From contig CAJULB010000005.1 in the NCBI GenBank assembly GCA_910587005.1, positions 3,678 through 67,677 of the forward strand: a DNA stretch of 64,000 bases. The letters run 5' to 3'. Source of the stretch: an uncultured Christensenellaceae bacterium. GTDB lineage: Bacteria > Bacillota > Clostridia > Christensenellales > Borkfalkiaceae. Below are positions 25,984-34,609 of this stretch, piece by piece (positions within the stretch are counted from its first letter, which is position 1; each line of letters opens with the position of its first letter). The notes beneath the pieces were generated by a model that saw only the letters and a program-made list of their open reading frames with translations, did not search any database and was not told where the DNA came from. A program made the translations under genes and the position numbers.

Positions 25984-26012
25984 TTGACTGCGCGTGTAAA
26001 AAGCGGTATAAT
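25984..26012 (+). promoter_or_regulatory. Sigma-A promoter of the candidate ncRNA
   Basis: TTGACT (25984-25989), 17-nt spacer, TATAAT (26007-26012). No reading frame with a ribosome site follows before the next terminator. Confidence 0.8.
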
Positions 26013-26018
26013 AATAAA

Positions 26019-26187
26019 TGTAAAAAACAAATGTCGGTTGAAAAATTCAGCGAAAAAGGGAGTAATTTGCGCTTGATTTGAAAAGATTGAGCGTAACGTA
26101 ATTCGTCAGTACAGCGGCTTGAAGCCGTTCGGATATGTTTTAAAAAATGAGACTTGCAATCATATTAAAAGGTTGCAGGTCTTTTTA
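26019..26187 (+). ncRNA. Candidate stand-alone small RNA (~169 nt)
   Basis: Between the promoter at 25984-26012 and an intrinsic terminator (stem GACTTGCAA / TTGCAGGTC, 26151-26181, then five T) lies a non-coding transcript. Internal hairpins are TTGCGCT / AGCGTAA (about 26067-26097, one G-U) and CGGCTT / AGCCG (about 26114-26127). The longest frame in it is 16 codons without a ribosome site. The family is not recognised; 6S-like or trans-acting regulatory RNA are options. Confidence 0.6.
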
Positions 26188-26203
26188 TTTTTGCTTACAG
26201 CCT

Positions 26204-26318
26204 CGGTTTTAGGCGGCGCGGCGGAAAAGCCGCAACAGCTTTAAAACCAAAATAAGAGAGAATGTGTTTATATAAATAACGGCGCCCGCGCGGGGAAAAC
26301 CGCGGCGGGCGCCGTTGC
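26204..26318. other. Two strong hairpins in the gap before spoIVFA
   Basis: First, GGTTTTA / TAAAACC (about 26205-26249) encloses a GCGGC / GCCGC stem. Second, a near-perfect inverted repeat AACGGCGCCCGC / GCGGGCGCCGTT with inner CGG / CCG (26278-26317), lacking a T-run. Neither is a typical terminator. The remainder to 26457 is AT-rich with no gene. Confidence 0.5.
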
Positions 26319-26457
26319 TATTGCGGAAATTCTATCACTATAATATATAAAAGACAAAAAATTTTTCCGCTTATTATATGCAACAAGCAAAAAAAGTGTT
26401 CTAAACGCAGTTCGGCGGGAATAGATTAAGGTAGACTTAAAAATTCGGAGGAAAATT

Positions 26458-27252
26458 ATGGAACAGGAACTTGACTATGCCGAAATGCTTGAAATACCCG
26501 TCAGCACGGTAAACGTAGTTAAAAAGAAAGGCTTGAATTTATTTAAGCGCAAGCCCGCAAAACGCGCCGCGGCAGAGGTTTTCGAACAGCCCGCGGAGCA
26601 GACCGAAACGGACGAACTTAAAAACCTCGTCGTTGACAGCGTTAACGAGCGCGTCGGCGCGTACGTATATGCGGAGGACGTTTCCGACCCGCGCGACGAG
26701 CTTCCCGCCGCGGTTGCCGTAAAGCCCAAAAAGAGGGACAGGGGCAATATGGTGGTGCTGGGCGAGCTTATCGCGGTGTGCGTTATTGCCGCGGCGATAT
26801 TCTTAACCAACGTATTTATGCCCACAAGCGTTATAAATACTTTTATATCCTCGCTTGCAAACGGCAATAAAAAGCCCGCCGAGCCTGCTTACAGCGATAT
26901 TAAGCTTTCATCGGTAGTCAGCGACTTTTCCGACGCGGACATAACCGTATCCGATAACGGAGTGCTTTCTTTCACGGCGGAAGGCGCGGTTTATCCCGTA
27001 TGCGCGGGCACGGTTGCGTCCGTTGCAAAGGACGGTGAAACGTACGTGGTTAAAATTGCGCATACTTCGACTTTTTCCAGCGTAATAACCGGGTTAAGCC
27101 AGGTTTATTCTCAAAAGGATACTGCGGTTGCCGCGAATATTCCGTTCGGCTATTCCGACGGTAAAACTCAGGTTCAGGTTTCTATGTACGACGGTGAAAC
27201 GCTGTTAAACTGCTATACGCTTTCGGGCGAGATACCCGTCTGGAATTCGTAA
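26458..27252 (+). CDS. spoIVFA: SpoIVFA-like regulator of the SpoIVFB protease
   Basis: 264 aa. A charged N-terminal cytoplasmic region (~100 residues) is followed by one transmembrane helix (about 100-120, VLGELIAVCVIAAAIFLTNV) and a C-terminal domain that looks like a degenerate M23 (LytM) fold (YPVCAGTVASVAKDGETYVVKI..) without the zinc His residues. This layout and the position right before the SpoIVFB-type protease identify SpoIVFA, which anchors and inhibits SpoIVFB in the outer forespore membrane of the mother cell until the sigma-G-dependent signal arrives. Ribosome site GGAGG. Confidence 0.8.
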   Translation: MEQELDYAEMLEIPVSTVNVVKKKGLNLFKRKPAKRAAAEVFEQPAEQTETDELKNLVVDSVNERVGAYVYAEDVSDPRDELPAAVAVKPKKRDRGNMVVLGELIAVCVIAAAIFLTNVFMPTSVINTFISSLANGNKKPAEPAYSDIKLSSVVSDFSDADITVSDNGVLSFTAEGAVYPVCAGTVASVAKDGETYVVKIAHTSTFSSVITGLSQVYSQKDTAVAANIPFGYSDGKTQVQVSMYDGETLLNCYTLSGEIPVWNS

Positions 27253-27275
27253 AATAAGTAAACAAGGGCGCGTTT

Positions 27276-28073
27276 ATGAAAATAAAAGTACATCCGCTGT
27301 TTTTATTCGTGGGACTGCTGTCCGCGCTGTTCGGCGGGTTACCGCAATTTGTAATATGCGTGCTGACCGCACTCCTGCACGAGTGCGGTCATATTTTTTG
27401 CGCGGCGAGAATGGGCTTCGAGTGCTCTAAAATCTCGCTTATGCCTTACGGCGCGGCGGCAACGTGCGATATAGACGGAATTTCGCCCGCGGACGAGGTG
27501 CGCCTTGCCCTGGCGGGTCCGCTTGTAAACTTGCTTTTGTGCGTGGCGGTTGCGGGGCTTTGGTGGTTCTATCCCATAACCTATGCGTATACGGACGCGG
27601 TTTTTTATTCCAGCGCCGCAATGCTCGGACTAAATCTGCTGCCCGCGTACCCGCTGGACGGGGGAAGAATAGCAAGGTGCGCGCTTTCCAAATTTTTAAA
27701 GCCCAAAACGGTGAATATAACTCTGCGCGCCGTAAATTTCGCGGTTGTTATCGCGCTTGTGCTGATATTTTTTCTCGCTTATCAGAGTTATTCCGTTATA
27801 GCAATTGCAATATTTTTGCTGTGTTCGGCGTTTTCAAAAAGTCCGCCCGCGCAAAAAATCAACTTTGCCGCCCGCAAAAAAAAGCGAGGCAGAGAAATCC
27901 GCTACGTCATTTTGGACGAAAGCGCAACCTTCCGCGACGCGCTCAGATTTGTTGACGGGAACCGTTATCTCGTATTGCAGATTTACGGCGAGGTTTTCCT
28001 CGATGAAATTACCGAAGACGAGCTGTACGAAAAATTACTGCATAAAAACATTTACGACAGAATTATAGAATAA
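27276..28073 (+). CDS. spoIVFB: SpoIVFB-type site-2 intramembrane metalloprotease
   Basis: 265 aa with about six hydrophobic segments. The M50 active site is present: H35ECGH39 in the second segment and NLLPAYPLDGGR, whose Asp is the third zinc ligand. The C-terminal ~60 residues form the CBS-like tail seen in SpoIVFB. In Bacillus this enzyme cleaves pro-sigma-K in the mother cell; whether sigma-K is the substrate here cannot be seen in the window. It is co-transcribed with spoIVFA and followed by a hairpin at 28090-28126. Confidence 0.9.
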   Translation: MKIKVHPLFLFVGLLSALFGGLPQFVICVLTALLHECGHIFCAARMGFECSKISLMPYGAAATCDIDGISPADEVRLALAGPLVNLLLCVAVAGLWWFYPITYAYTDAVFYSSAAMLGLNLLPAYPLDGGRIARCALSKFLKPKTVNITLRAVNFAVVIALVLIFFLAYQSYSVIAIAIFLLCSAFSKSPPAQKINFAARKKKRGREIRYVILDESATFRDALRFVDGNRYLVLQIYGEVFLDEITEDELYEKLLHKNIYDRIIE

Positions 28074-28089
28074 GATAATTTCGGAATAC

Positions 28090-28126
28090 CCGCGCAGACG
28101 GACGAAAGTCAGTCTGCGCGGTTTTA
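28090..28126 (+). terminator. Hairpin terminator of spoIVFAB
   Basis: Stem CCGCGCAGAC / GTCTGCGCGG with a 12-nt loop, followed by TTTTAG. Confidence 0.7.
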
Positions 28127-28150
28127 GTATGCGGCGGACGCGATATTGCT

Positions 28151-28192
28151 CAACACAAAATCCCCCGCTCAGGCGGGGGAATAAAAGGGGGC
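28151..28192. repeat. Family B repeat, half copy
   Basis: ATCCCCCGCTCAGGCGGGGGA hairpin with a trailing GGGGGCGGG, related to the composite elements at 40653-40776 and 48836-48959. Confidence 0.6.
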
Positions 28193-28215
28193 GGGATAAT
28201 TTATTAACAATATAA

Positions 28216-28890
28216 TCACTTCTGTAAAAAGGCTTTTTCAAAAATTGCCCCGTCTATATCCCCCGATAAAACGCATTTAACGCACTTTTCGCCGAGTTCA
28301 ACCGCTTCTTCGACCGCGCCCGAAAGCGACGTAAAATCGTAACTGCAAACATAAGTCTGTTTTTTGGTTTTATACAAAAACCGCGTGTAATTGAAGTGCC
28401 TTTTCAAGCATCTTTCAACCCCCGTTACGGTAACGGAAGGTTCTAATAGCTTAACCGCGTCGTAAACGGCAAAGGTGTTTTCAAGTATCTTTTCCCGCGG
28501 AAGAATGGTTCGCCTTAAACCGAAATATTTGCTTATAAAAAGTCCCAAATCCGCCTCGAAGCGCTGGTGTGCAAGCGGGTGCTTGTGCGAGTTTTCGTAA
28601 GCGTAAACGGCGGGGTGCAATGTGCAGTCAAGCGCGTAGTGGGTGGCGTAGCCCGCCGAATATGCCGCGTTTGCGCCCTTTAAGGCTGTAAAAAGCTCCT
28701 CCGCGTTTCTGCGGTGCAAATCGCGCCCTAAGTTGGTTTTTGTAAACTTGTAGTTGTAGGCAAAAAACACATCCGCGCCGAGCGCGCCCAGCGTGTACAG
28801 CGTTTTGTTTTTAATTTTTGCTTTGTTTGCCGTGCCGAGCCTTTCAAAAATCTTTTCCGCGGCGATAACGTGTGAAAAATAATCTGGCAT
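28216..28890 (-). CDS. Zinc-dependent phospholipase C-like protein
   Basis: 224 aa. The opening MPDYFSHVIAAEKIFERL, the GALGADVFFAY motif and HYALDCTLHPAVYAYE fit the zinc-dependent phospholipase C/S1-P1-like family (PF00882 type), cytosolic members of which are widespread in Clostridia without known substrate. Several conserved His and Asp that could bind zinc are present, and no signal peptide is seen, so it is not a secreted toxin type. It begins 1 nt after the upstream glycosylase stop and is surely co-transcribed with it. Confidence 0.75.
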   Translation of the reverse strand: MPDYFSHVIAAEKIFERLGTANKAKIKNKTLYTLGALGADVFFAYNYKFTKTNLGRDLHRRNAEELFTALKGANAAYSAGYATHYALDCTLHPAVYAYENSHKHPLAHQRFEADLGLFISKYFGLRRTILPREKILENTFAVYDAVKLLEPSVTVTGVERCLKRHFNYTRFLYKTKKQTYVCSYDFTSLSGAVEEAVELGEKCVKCVLSGDIDGAIFEKAFLQK

Positions 28891-28891
28891 A

Positions 28892-29713
28892 CTATAAGTT
28901 TTGCCGTTTTCCGTAAAATAAATACTGCTGAACGTAACCCGAATCTTCCCCGAACAGCCCCGTAAAATATTCGCAAATCTTGTTTCTGCCGGTAAGCGTG
29001 CCGTTAAAGTCCTCTTTATAAATTTTTTCTATCCATACGTCCACGGGAAAGCTTCCGCGCTTGCCGAAGCCGAAAAGCGCAACGCAGTCGGCAACCTTCG
29101 CGCCGATTCCCTTGTAGCTTAAAAGCTGTTTTTTAAGCTCCTGACCGTCAAGTCCTTCAAGGTGAGCTATTCCCTCGCTTAAAATACGCACCGAGGTTTC
29201 CGCAAGAAAAATATCGCGGTAGCCGCACCCCGCCGAACGGAAAAATTCCGCGCCCGCGCCGGCTAAAACGGCGGTGGAGGGAAAGGTGAAATATTCCTCG
29301 CCCAAAAACTCTCTTTTTGCGCCCAGACCCCCGCATATGCGCGAAATAATGCCCTTTATGCGCGGGATATTGTTGTTTTGGGATATTATGAACGAATAAA
29401 TCATTTCTTCCTTGTTCTGGTTCAGCAGTCTTAGCCCCTTAAAAGCTTCCGCCGAGCGCGTTAACAGCGGTATATTATGGGTTTTAGCGCGTTTGACGAT
29501 TTCGGAATAGTCGCGGTTCAAATCGAAGTACTCATAAAAATAATCGTTGTCCTCGCTTTCCACAACGGTCTTGTTTCCGTCCGTGTGCACATAGCAGGCT
29601 TTATCCGCAGAGATAACAAAATATCCGTCCTTAAAGGGATAAAAGCGGAAAACTTGTCCGCAGTCAAGTACGTGTTCGGGGTTGAAGTATTCCGCATTGT
29701 AATCGAATTTCAT
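28892..29713 (-). CDS. ogg: 8-oxoguanine DNA glycosylase/AP lyase (OGG1 type)
   Basis: 273 aa. The N-terminal part (CGQVFRFY) is the OGG_N beta domain; the helix-hairpin-helix motif SYKGIGAKVADCVALFGFG contains the catalytic Lys (K206), and FPVDVW supplies the catalytic Asp (D225). This is the eukaryote-like OGG1 branch common in Clostridia, which removes 8-oxoguanine and nicks the abasic site. AAGGAAG ribosome site. Leads a two-gene minus-strand unit. Confidence 0.9.
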   Translation of the reverse strand: MKFDYNAEYFNPEHVLDCGQVFRFYPFKDGYFVISADKACYVHTDGNKTVVESEDNDYFYEYFDLNRDYSEIVKRAKTHNIPLLTRSAEAFKGLRLLNQNKEEMIYSFIISQNNNIPRIKGIISRICGGLGAKREFLGEEYFTFPSTAVLAGAGAEFFRSAGCGYRDIFLAETSVRILSEGIAHLEGLDGQELKKQLLSYKGIGAKVADCVALFGFGKRGSFPVDVWIEKIYKEDFNGTLTGRNKICEYFTGLFGEDSGYVQQYLFYGKRQNL

Positions 29714-29767
29714 TTTTTGCTTCCTTAACTTTTGTAGCTTGTAACGGGGGGATTCTTCGGCTGCGTT

Positions 29768-29803
29768 AAAGCCCGCCGCGCTGTGCGCGGCGGGCTTTTG
29801 CTC
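29768..29803. terminator. GC-rich hairpin between minus-strand units
   Basis: Perfect stem AAAGCCCGCCGCG / CGCGGCGGGCTTT, 4-nt loop. On the minus strand it can end the PadR operon (tail TTTAA); a family A fragment (GCTCAGAATGACAGCC) touches its edge at 29803-29820. Confidence 0.7.
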
Positions 29804-29863
29804 CGCTCAGAATGACAGCCGTTGTTACGGTTGCATTTTATCATTTATGAAGTTTGTTGTCAA

Positions 29864-30730
29864 TTATGCTTCGGCAAAAGTAAGTTTAACCGTACCCGCG
29901 GAAATTCTCACTTTAATGGTTTTATCTGTCGTACCTTGCGAAGACTTTACGTTACAGGTTCCGGCTGATTTATTGACGTTGATGTTATATTCCGCTTGTG
30001 CGTTTGTAAAAGCTGCGTTAACCGTGCCCGCCGAAGCTTCAATGGAAGTATAGTTGCTTTGAATTTTTTTAAAAGAAACCGTGCCCGCCGAAATGTCGCA
30101 GTTAAGTTTATCGGTAGCAGTTTCTCTAACCGTTACGGTTCCTGCCGCGAGGTCGATACCGAAGTTATCGCAAACGATTTTTCCTGCGTTGACCGTCCCT
30201 GCCGCCATATCTATATTGAAATCCGCGCATGCAATACTTTCGGTTTTAACCGTTCCGGCATTTATGTCAAGGTTGAGTTTGCCGTAATTTCCATCTGCCA
30301 AAGTAATCATACCCGCGTCTAAATAAATCTGTAAATCGTAAATTTTGTTCTGCGGCAACTTAATAACAGTTGCGGGAATATTTGACGTACTCCAAGGCAA
30401 CCAGCGTAACCAATGCCAGAACGATTTTTGAACTGTTTTAACTTCCAAAATACCGTTGGCTTCAGTTATCTCGTAGCCGAAAACGTCGCATTCTGGATAG
30501 TCTACCGTAACGGTTTCGCCGTCGTAAAATTCTGTTCTTACGGGCCCCGCGTCGATATCCAGCTTTAAATCCTTTATATCTCCGTTTTCGGCGGTGAAAG
30601 TGCGCATCTCGAAGTCGTAATAAACGTTCGGGAATTTCCAGCCGTTCATATAAAGTCCTCCGATAAGCACGGCGATACCGATTACGGCGATAACCGCGCC
30701 CGCAATAATTCCTTTAACCCAGGCTTTCAT
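29864..30730 (-). CDS. DUF4097 beta-repeat membrane protein
   Basis: 288 aa. An N-terminal membrane anchor (IIAGAVIAVIGIAVLIGGLYM) is followed by a beta-solenoid-like domain in which the unit '...I.AGTV....' recurs about nine times (AGPV, AGMI, AGTV x6, AGTC). This is the DUF4097/DUF4098 putative-adhesin type. It is the last gene of a PadR-HAAS-DUF4097 operon, and such trios are thought to sense envelope or signalling state; the ligand is unknown. Starts 2 nt after the HAAS gene stop. Confidence 0.85.
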   Translation of the reverse strand: MKAWVKGIIAGAVIAVIGIAVLIGGLYMNGWKFPNVYYDFEMRTFTAENGDIKDLKLDIDAGPVRTEFYDGETVTVDYPECDVFGYEITEANGILEVKTVQKSFWHWLRWLPWSTSNIPATVIKLPQNKIYDLQIYLDAGMITLADGNYGKLNLDINAGTVKTESIACADFNIDMAAGTVNAGKIVCDNFGIDLAAGTVTVRETATDKLNCDISAGTVSFKKIQSNYTSIEASAGTVNAAFTNAQAEYNINVNKSAGTCNVKSSQGTTDKTIKVRISAGTVKLTFAEA

Positions 30731-30732
30731 AT

Positions 30733-31590
30733 TTATACGCCCTCCTTGCCGCTGAACAGCGATTTAAGCCAACGGAAAAACTTTCCGAAAAGCGTCCACA
30801 TTATTTTGATAAGCTTTACAAACAGAGGAATAAGCGCAATGCTTACGCCGCAGATAATAATTCCGGCGCCCGTTTCGCACAAGCCCGCAGCAATTCCGTG
30901 CGCAACCATTGTGCCTATGCCCGAGCCGACCGCAGCCACGCCCGAAATAAGCGTTGCAAAGGGGGCAACGCACACGCTGACGGTTATGCCGACCATTGCA
31001 ATTATAACACCGCAAATAGGTACTGCAAAAATTATGCAAAGCAACACGAATACCCAGGTAAAGTTTCCTTTTTCCTTCTTTTTGGGTGCGGGTGCAGGCG
31101 CGGGGGAGGTGTTGGCGTAATTTGTTCCGCTGTCAGTGTTTCTGCCGTTATTTACGGTATATCCCGAGGGGTAAGCGGTGTTGGTTTGCGCGTAATTATA
31201 GCTTTCAAACCCGCCGGCTCCGCGTTTTTTCGCCTGTTCGCGTCTGCGTTTTTCGGCTTCTATACTGCGCAGTCTTTCCTCGTCGCGTCTTGCCTGTTCC
31301 TCTCGGCGCAGTCTTTCTTCTTCCTCGCGCCGCGCTCTCTCGTCACGGCGGTTTGCGCGCGGTTCGTCGTAGTACTCGTCGTAATACCCGCCCGGGCGGT
31401 TTTCGCTTAAAATTCTCTGTGCGGCGTCGTAAGGCGCTCCGAAGTCCTGAATAATTTCACGTTCGGTAAACCCTGCGTCGCGTCTGTCGGCGTAAGCTTC
31501 GGCGTAATAATCGAGTACGCGTCTGCGTTCGCTTTCGGAAACGCTTAACAAATTCGATTTTAATTCATCGCGCCATTCGTTATAAGTCAT
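30733..31590 (-). CDS. HAAS (DUF1700) signalling membrane protein
   Basis: 285 aa. Residues ~1-65 (MTYNEWRDELKSNLLSVSES, YYAEAYADRRDAGFTEREII, FGAPYDAAQRIL) are the HAAS alpha-helical signalling domain. A charged Arg/Glu-rich coiled region (~85-120) and a Tyr/Asn/Thr-rich linker follow, then three transmembrane helices (about 175-270). In this family the HAAS domain is thought to pass signals between the membrane part and the partner PadR regulator. ATGA overlap with padR. Confidence 0.88.
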   Translation of the reverse strand: MTYNEWRDELKSNLLSVSESERRRVLDYYAEAYADRRDAGFTEREIIQDFGAPYDAAQRILSENRPGGYYDEYYDEPRANRRDERARREEEERLRREEQARRDEERLRSIEAEKRRREQAKKRGAGGFESYNYAQTNTAYPSGYTVNNGRNTDSGTNYANTSPAPAPAPKKKEKGNFTWVFVLLCIIFAVPICGVIIAMVGITVSVCVAPFATLISGVAAVGSGIGTMVAHGIAAGLCETGAGIIICGVSIALIPLFVKLIKIMWTLFGKFFRWLKSLFSGKEGV

Positions 31591-31898
31591 ATTCTTCCTC
31601 CGAAGATTTTTTTATAAATTTGGTTTATTTCCAGCAAGTCGTCCCTGCCGGATACAAGCTTTTTAAGTCCCGCGTGCGTAATTTTATAGTACCGTCGCAA
31701 CCGCCCGCTGAACTCGGACGTTCGCGCGGTTATAAATCCGCCCGCCTCCAACCTTTTTAAAATGGGGTACAGAGTGCTTTCGGATATCTCTATCACGCCT
31801 TCCAAGTCGCTTATAATTTTATAGCCGTAGCTCTCGCCTTTGGAAATAGCGTGAAGTACGCAAACGTCTAAAATTCCTTTTTTTAATTGAATATCCAT
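31587..31898 (-). CDS. PadR family transcriptional regulator
   Basis: 103-aa winged helix. QLKKGILDVCVLHAISKGESYGYKIISDLE, STLYPILKRLEAGG and the beta-wing RLRRYYKIT are PadR signatures; it is the short PadR-s1-like class without a C-terminal extension. It is the first gene of its operon and probably represses it through the inverted repeat at 31922-31942. Confidence 0.93.
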   Translation of the reverse strand: MDIQLKKGILDVCVLHAISKGESYGYKIISDLEGVIEISESTLYPILKRLEAGGFITARTSEFSGRLRRYYKITHAGLKKLVSGRDDLLEINQIYKKIFGGRI

Positions 31899-31921
31899 TT
31901 ACAAATACCCCGCTTTGTCTA

Positions 31922-31952
31922 ATACTATACATTGCAGAGTATAAGTTGTCAA
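31922..31952 (-). promoter_or_regulatory. padR promoter with overlapping PadR-type operator
   Basis: Reading the minus strand, TTGACA (31952-31947), a 17-nt spacer and TATAGT (31929-31924) make a strong sigma-A promoter. The inverted repeat ATACT-N11-AGTAT (31922-31942) covers the -10 and half of the spacer and matches the ATACT/AGTAT half-sites known for PadR proteins, implying autorepression. Confidence 0.75.
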
Positions 31953-32112
31953 GTGTTTTGAATAATTTTTTCCGCAATTTTAAGTTGCGTTTTTTATATG
32001 CTTATATGCATCGTTATGCGTTGCCGTTTGGTGGCGTAAACCGTGCCTTAACAAACAAGCTTATAAATTTTTTAACCCGCATATAATAAATTTTTTTACT
32101 GATAATAATTTT

Positions 32113-33546
32113 ATGGTTACACTGGAAAAAAATATTAAAGCGGTAAAGGATATTCTCACCTCCGAGGATATTCTCGTATTCGAATTTTCGGCGCAAAGCG
32201 GTAAAAAGTTTGCGGTAATCTACGCGGACGGGGTAGCCGACAAGCCGCTTATCGGCGAGCTTGTAATAAAGCCGTTGAAGTACGCGCAGGAAAATTCTGA
32301 TTTATCCGCGGTAAAACAACTGCTTGCCTCGCCCGAGGTTAAGGACGGCAAAAAAATTCAGGACGCGGTGAAAGAGGTTTCCGACGGTAACGCCGTTCTT
32401 TTTGTGGACGGTGAAAAGGACTTTGTAATTATCGGTCTTAAAAAGCCCCCCGGCAGAAGCGTAGCCGAACCGCCCACGCAGGTTGCGGTGCACGGCCCGC
32501 GCGAGGGCTTTACCGAGGATATAAAGGTAAATCTGGGACTTGTGCGCAAGCGTTTGAAAACCGAAAAACTGCAAGTCAAAACAATAAAAACGGGCAAAAG
32601 GTCGGAAACATCCGTTTCAATAGTATATATAGAGGGGCTGTGCGACAAGGATTTACCCAAAAAAATCGAGCGCGAAATTATGCAGAACAAAATCGACATA
32701 ATTCCCGACAGCTCCTACGTGGGGCAATTTCTGGCAAAGCGCCCGCGTTCGCTGTTCAAGCAGTGCGGTACTTCCGAAAAGCCCGACGTTTTCTGCGCGA
32801 AGCTATGCGAAGGCAGGGTAGGCGTAATAGTGGACGGTTCACCCATAGCGCTTACCGCGCCGTATATGCTGGTGGAGGACTTTCAGTCGGTAGAGGACTA
32901 TTATATAACCTCTTACCGCGCCACAACGCTTAGATTATTGCGCATATTTTCAATAATTATCGGGCTGATGCTTCCCGCGCTGTATATCTCGGCACAGCTT
33001 TTCAAAATTCAGATAATACCCTTTCAGCTGCTGCTTAAAATTTCAAGCTCGGTCGCGGGGCTTGCGCTTTCGCCGAGTACGGAAATGTTTTTAACGCTGT
33101 TCGTGCTTGAAGTTTTAAACGAAGCCTCTATCCGTATGCCAAAATACGTCGGGCTTGCCCTTTCGGTTGTCGGCGCGCTGGTTTTGGGCGATACGGCGGT
33201 AAAAGCGGGCATAATTTCAACCCCCGCAATTATAATAATCGCGTTTTCGGCAATCTGTCTTTATACCGTTCCCAACGCGGTTGAAATGACTACGACGCTC
33301 AGGTGGATATATTTGCTTGTGGCGGGCAGTATAGGCCCGTTTGGAATTGTGCTTTTAACGGCTTATCTTATATGCTACATTGTCAGCGAGCAGTCTTACG
33401 GCGTGCCGCTGGCTGCTCCGTTCGCGCCGCTTGTAAAAAGCGATATGTACGACAGTTTTATAAAAGCGAATATGTACACGTTAAATAAAAGACCGAAAGT
33501 TTTAAAGGTAAAGGAGAAGGTAAGGCTTGAAAGAAATGAGGATTGA
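32113..33546 (+). CDS. gerAA: Spore germination receptor subunit GerAA
   Basis: 477 aa. The N-terminal soluble domain is followed by the family motifs of the GerA type A subunit: EGLCDKDLP, the DGSPIALTAPYMLVEDFQS-like block and YYITSYRATTLRLLR, then about five membrane helices, including EVLNEASIRMP and VVGALVLGDTAVKAGI. It forms the germinant receptor of the spore inner membrane with the next two genes. A CATATAATA element at 32080 with GCTTA 16 nt upstream resembles a sigma-G promoter, as expected for gerA. No clear ribosome site is seen before the ATG. Confidence 0.93.
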   Translation: MVTLEKNIKAVKDILTSEDILVFEFSAQSGKKFAVIYADGVADKPLIGELVIKPLKYAQENSDLSAVKQLLASPEVKDGKKIQDAVKEVSDGNAVLFVDGEKDFVIIGLKKPPGRSVAEPPTQVAVHGPREGFTEDIKVNLGLVRKRLKTEKLQVKTIKTGKRSETSVSIVYIEGLCDKDLPKKIEREIMQNKIDIIPDSSYVGQFLAKRPRSLFKQCGTSEKPDVFCAKLCEGRVGVIVDGSPIALTAPYMLVEDFQSVEDYYITSYRATTLRLLRIFSIIIGLMLPALYISAQLFKIQIIPFQLLLKISSSVAGLALSPSTEMFLTLFVLEVLNEASIRMPKYVGLALSVVGALVLGDTAVKAGIISTPAIIIIAFSAICLYTVPNAVEMTTTLRWIYLLVAGSIGPFGIVLLTAYLICYIVSEQSYGVPLAAPFAPLVKSDMYDSFIKANMYTLNKRPKVLKVKEKVRLERNED

Positions 33547-34609
33547 CGTCCGCCAGATATGCTTTATTATGTTTGCTTACACGGCGGCAACAAAGCTTTT
33601 GATGTATCCCACAATATTAAGTCAGCTTTGCGGCAGAGATTTGCTGTTTTCCGCGGCAATCAGCTTTTTAATAGAGGGAATAGCCGTTTGGACGGTTGCG
33701 TATCTGTGTTCGCGTACGGACAAAACGTTTTTTCAGCTTTTGCAGGGAACGCTCGGCAACGTCGGCGCGCGCATAATCTTCGGGTTTTTCGCGGTGTTCT
33801 TTTTTCTTGCGGCTATCATTCCCGTGTTTGAGCAAGAGCAGTACGTCCACAATATTTTTTACGATACCATTCCGTCAATCGGCGTGTTTTTGCCGTTTTT
33901 TATATTTGCGGCGTATGCGGCGGGCAAGCGTCTTACCAATATCGGCAGATGCGCGGATATTTGCTTTCCTATATTTTTGGTCAGTATTGTGTTTTTGCTG
34001 GCAATGGCTTTCCCCGAAGTTCAGTGGGACGACTTTCTGCCCGTATTAAAGACGCCCGCAACCAAAATTTTGCGCGGAGTTTCGGGTACGGCGCTCAATT
34101 TTTTCGAGCCGTGCTGGCTTTTGATGTTTATGGGACGCTTTAAATACAAAAAAGGCGACGCGGCAAGAATAACCTTCTCATATGCCGGCGGCGCGGCGGC
34201 TGTTTTGCTGTTTTTGACGGTTTTTTACGGGATGTACGGCGCGGTTGCCACATCCAGAACGTTCGCCGTTGCAAGGATGTCGCTGTTTTTTCCCGCAATA
34301 GAAACGCTGGGCAGAATAGATATTATTCTTTTGCTTGCGCTTGAAATAGTAATGCTGTTTGCCGTGGTTTTGAATATTCAGCTTGCCACTCAGTGCATAT
34401 CCGATTGTGCGGGTTGGGGTAATCTTAAAATTATATCGGTAATCGTCAACACTGCGATGTTGCTTATTTTAGTTTTCACGGAAAGTATTTATAACTCAAT
34501 CCATTTGGTTTATTATAAATGGGCGTGGATTGCAGTTATAATATTTACCGTGCTTATACCGATTCTTGCGTGGGCGCTTAAAAGGAGAAACACGAATGAA
34601 AAGCAATAA
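33527..34609 (+). CDS. gerAB: Spore germination receptor subunit GerAB
   Basis: 360 aa, ten hydrophobic segments, APC-type endospore germination permease (MRIDVRQICFIMFAYTAATK start, FFEPCWLLMFMGRF middle). It binds germinant in characterised GerA receptors. Start chosen as TTG 33527 because AAGGAG lies 10 nt upstream; an ATG at 33536 is the alternative. It overlaps gerAA by 20 nt and gerAC by 14 nt. Confidence 0.9.
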   Translation: MKEMRIDVRQICFIMFAYTAATKLLMYPTILSQLCGRDLLFSAAISFLIEGIAVWTVAYLCSRTDKTFFQLLQGTLGNVGARIIFGFFAVFFFLAAIIPVFEQEQYVHNIFYDTIPSIGVFLPFFIFAAYAAGKRLTNIGRCADICFPIFLVSIVFLLAMAFPEVQWDDFLPVLKTPATKILRGVSGTALNFFEPCWLLMFMGRFKYKKGDAARITFSYAGGAAAVLLFLTVFYGMYGAVATSRTFAVARMSLFFPAIETLGRIDIILLLALEIVMLFAVVLNIQLATQCISDCAGWGNLKIISVIVNTAMLLILVFTESIYNSIHLVYYKWAWIAVIIFTVLIPILAWALKRRNTNEKQ

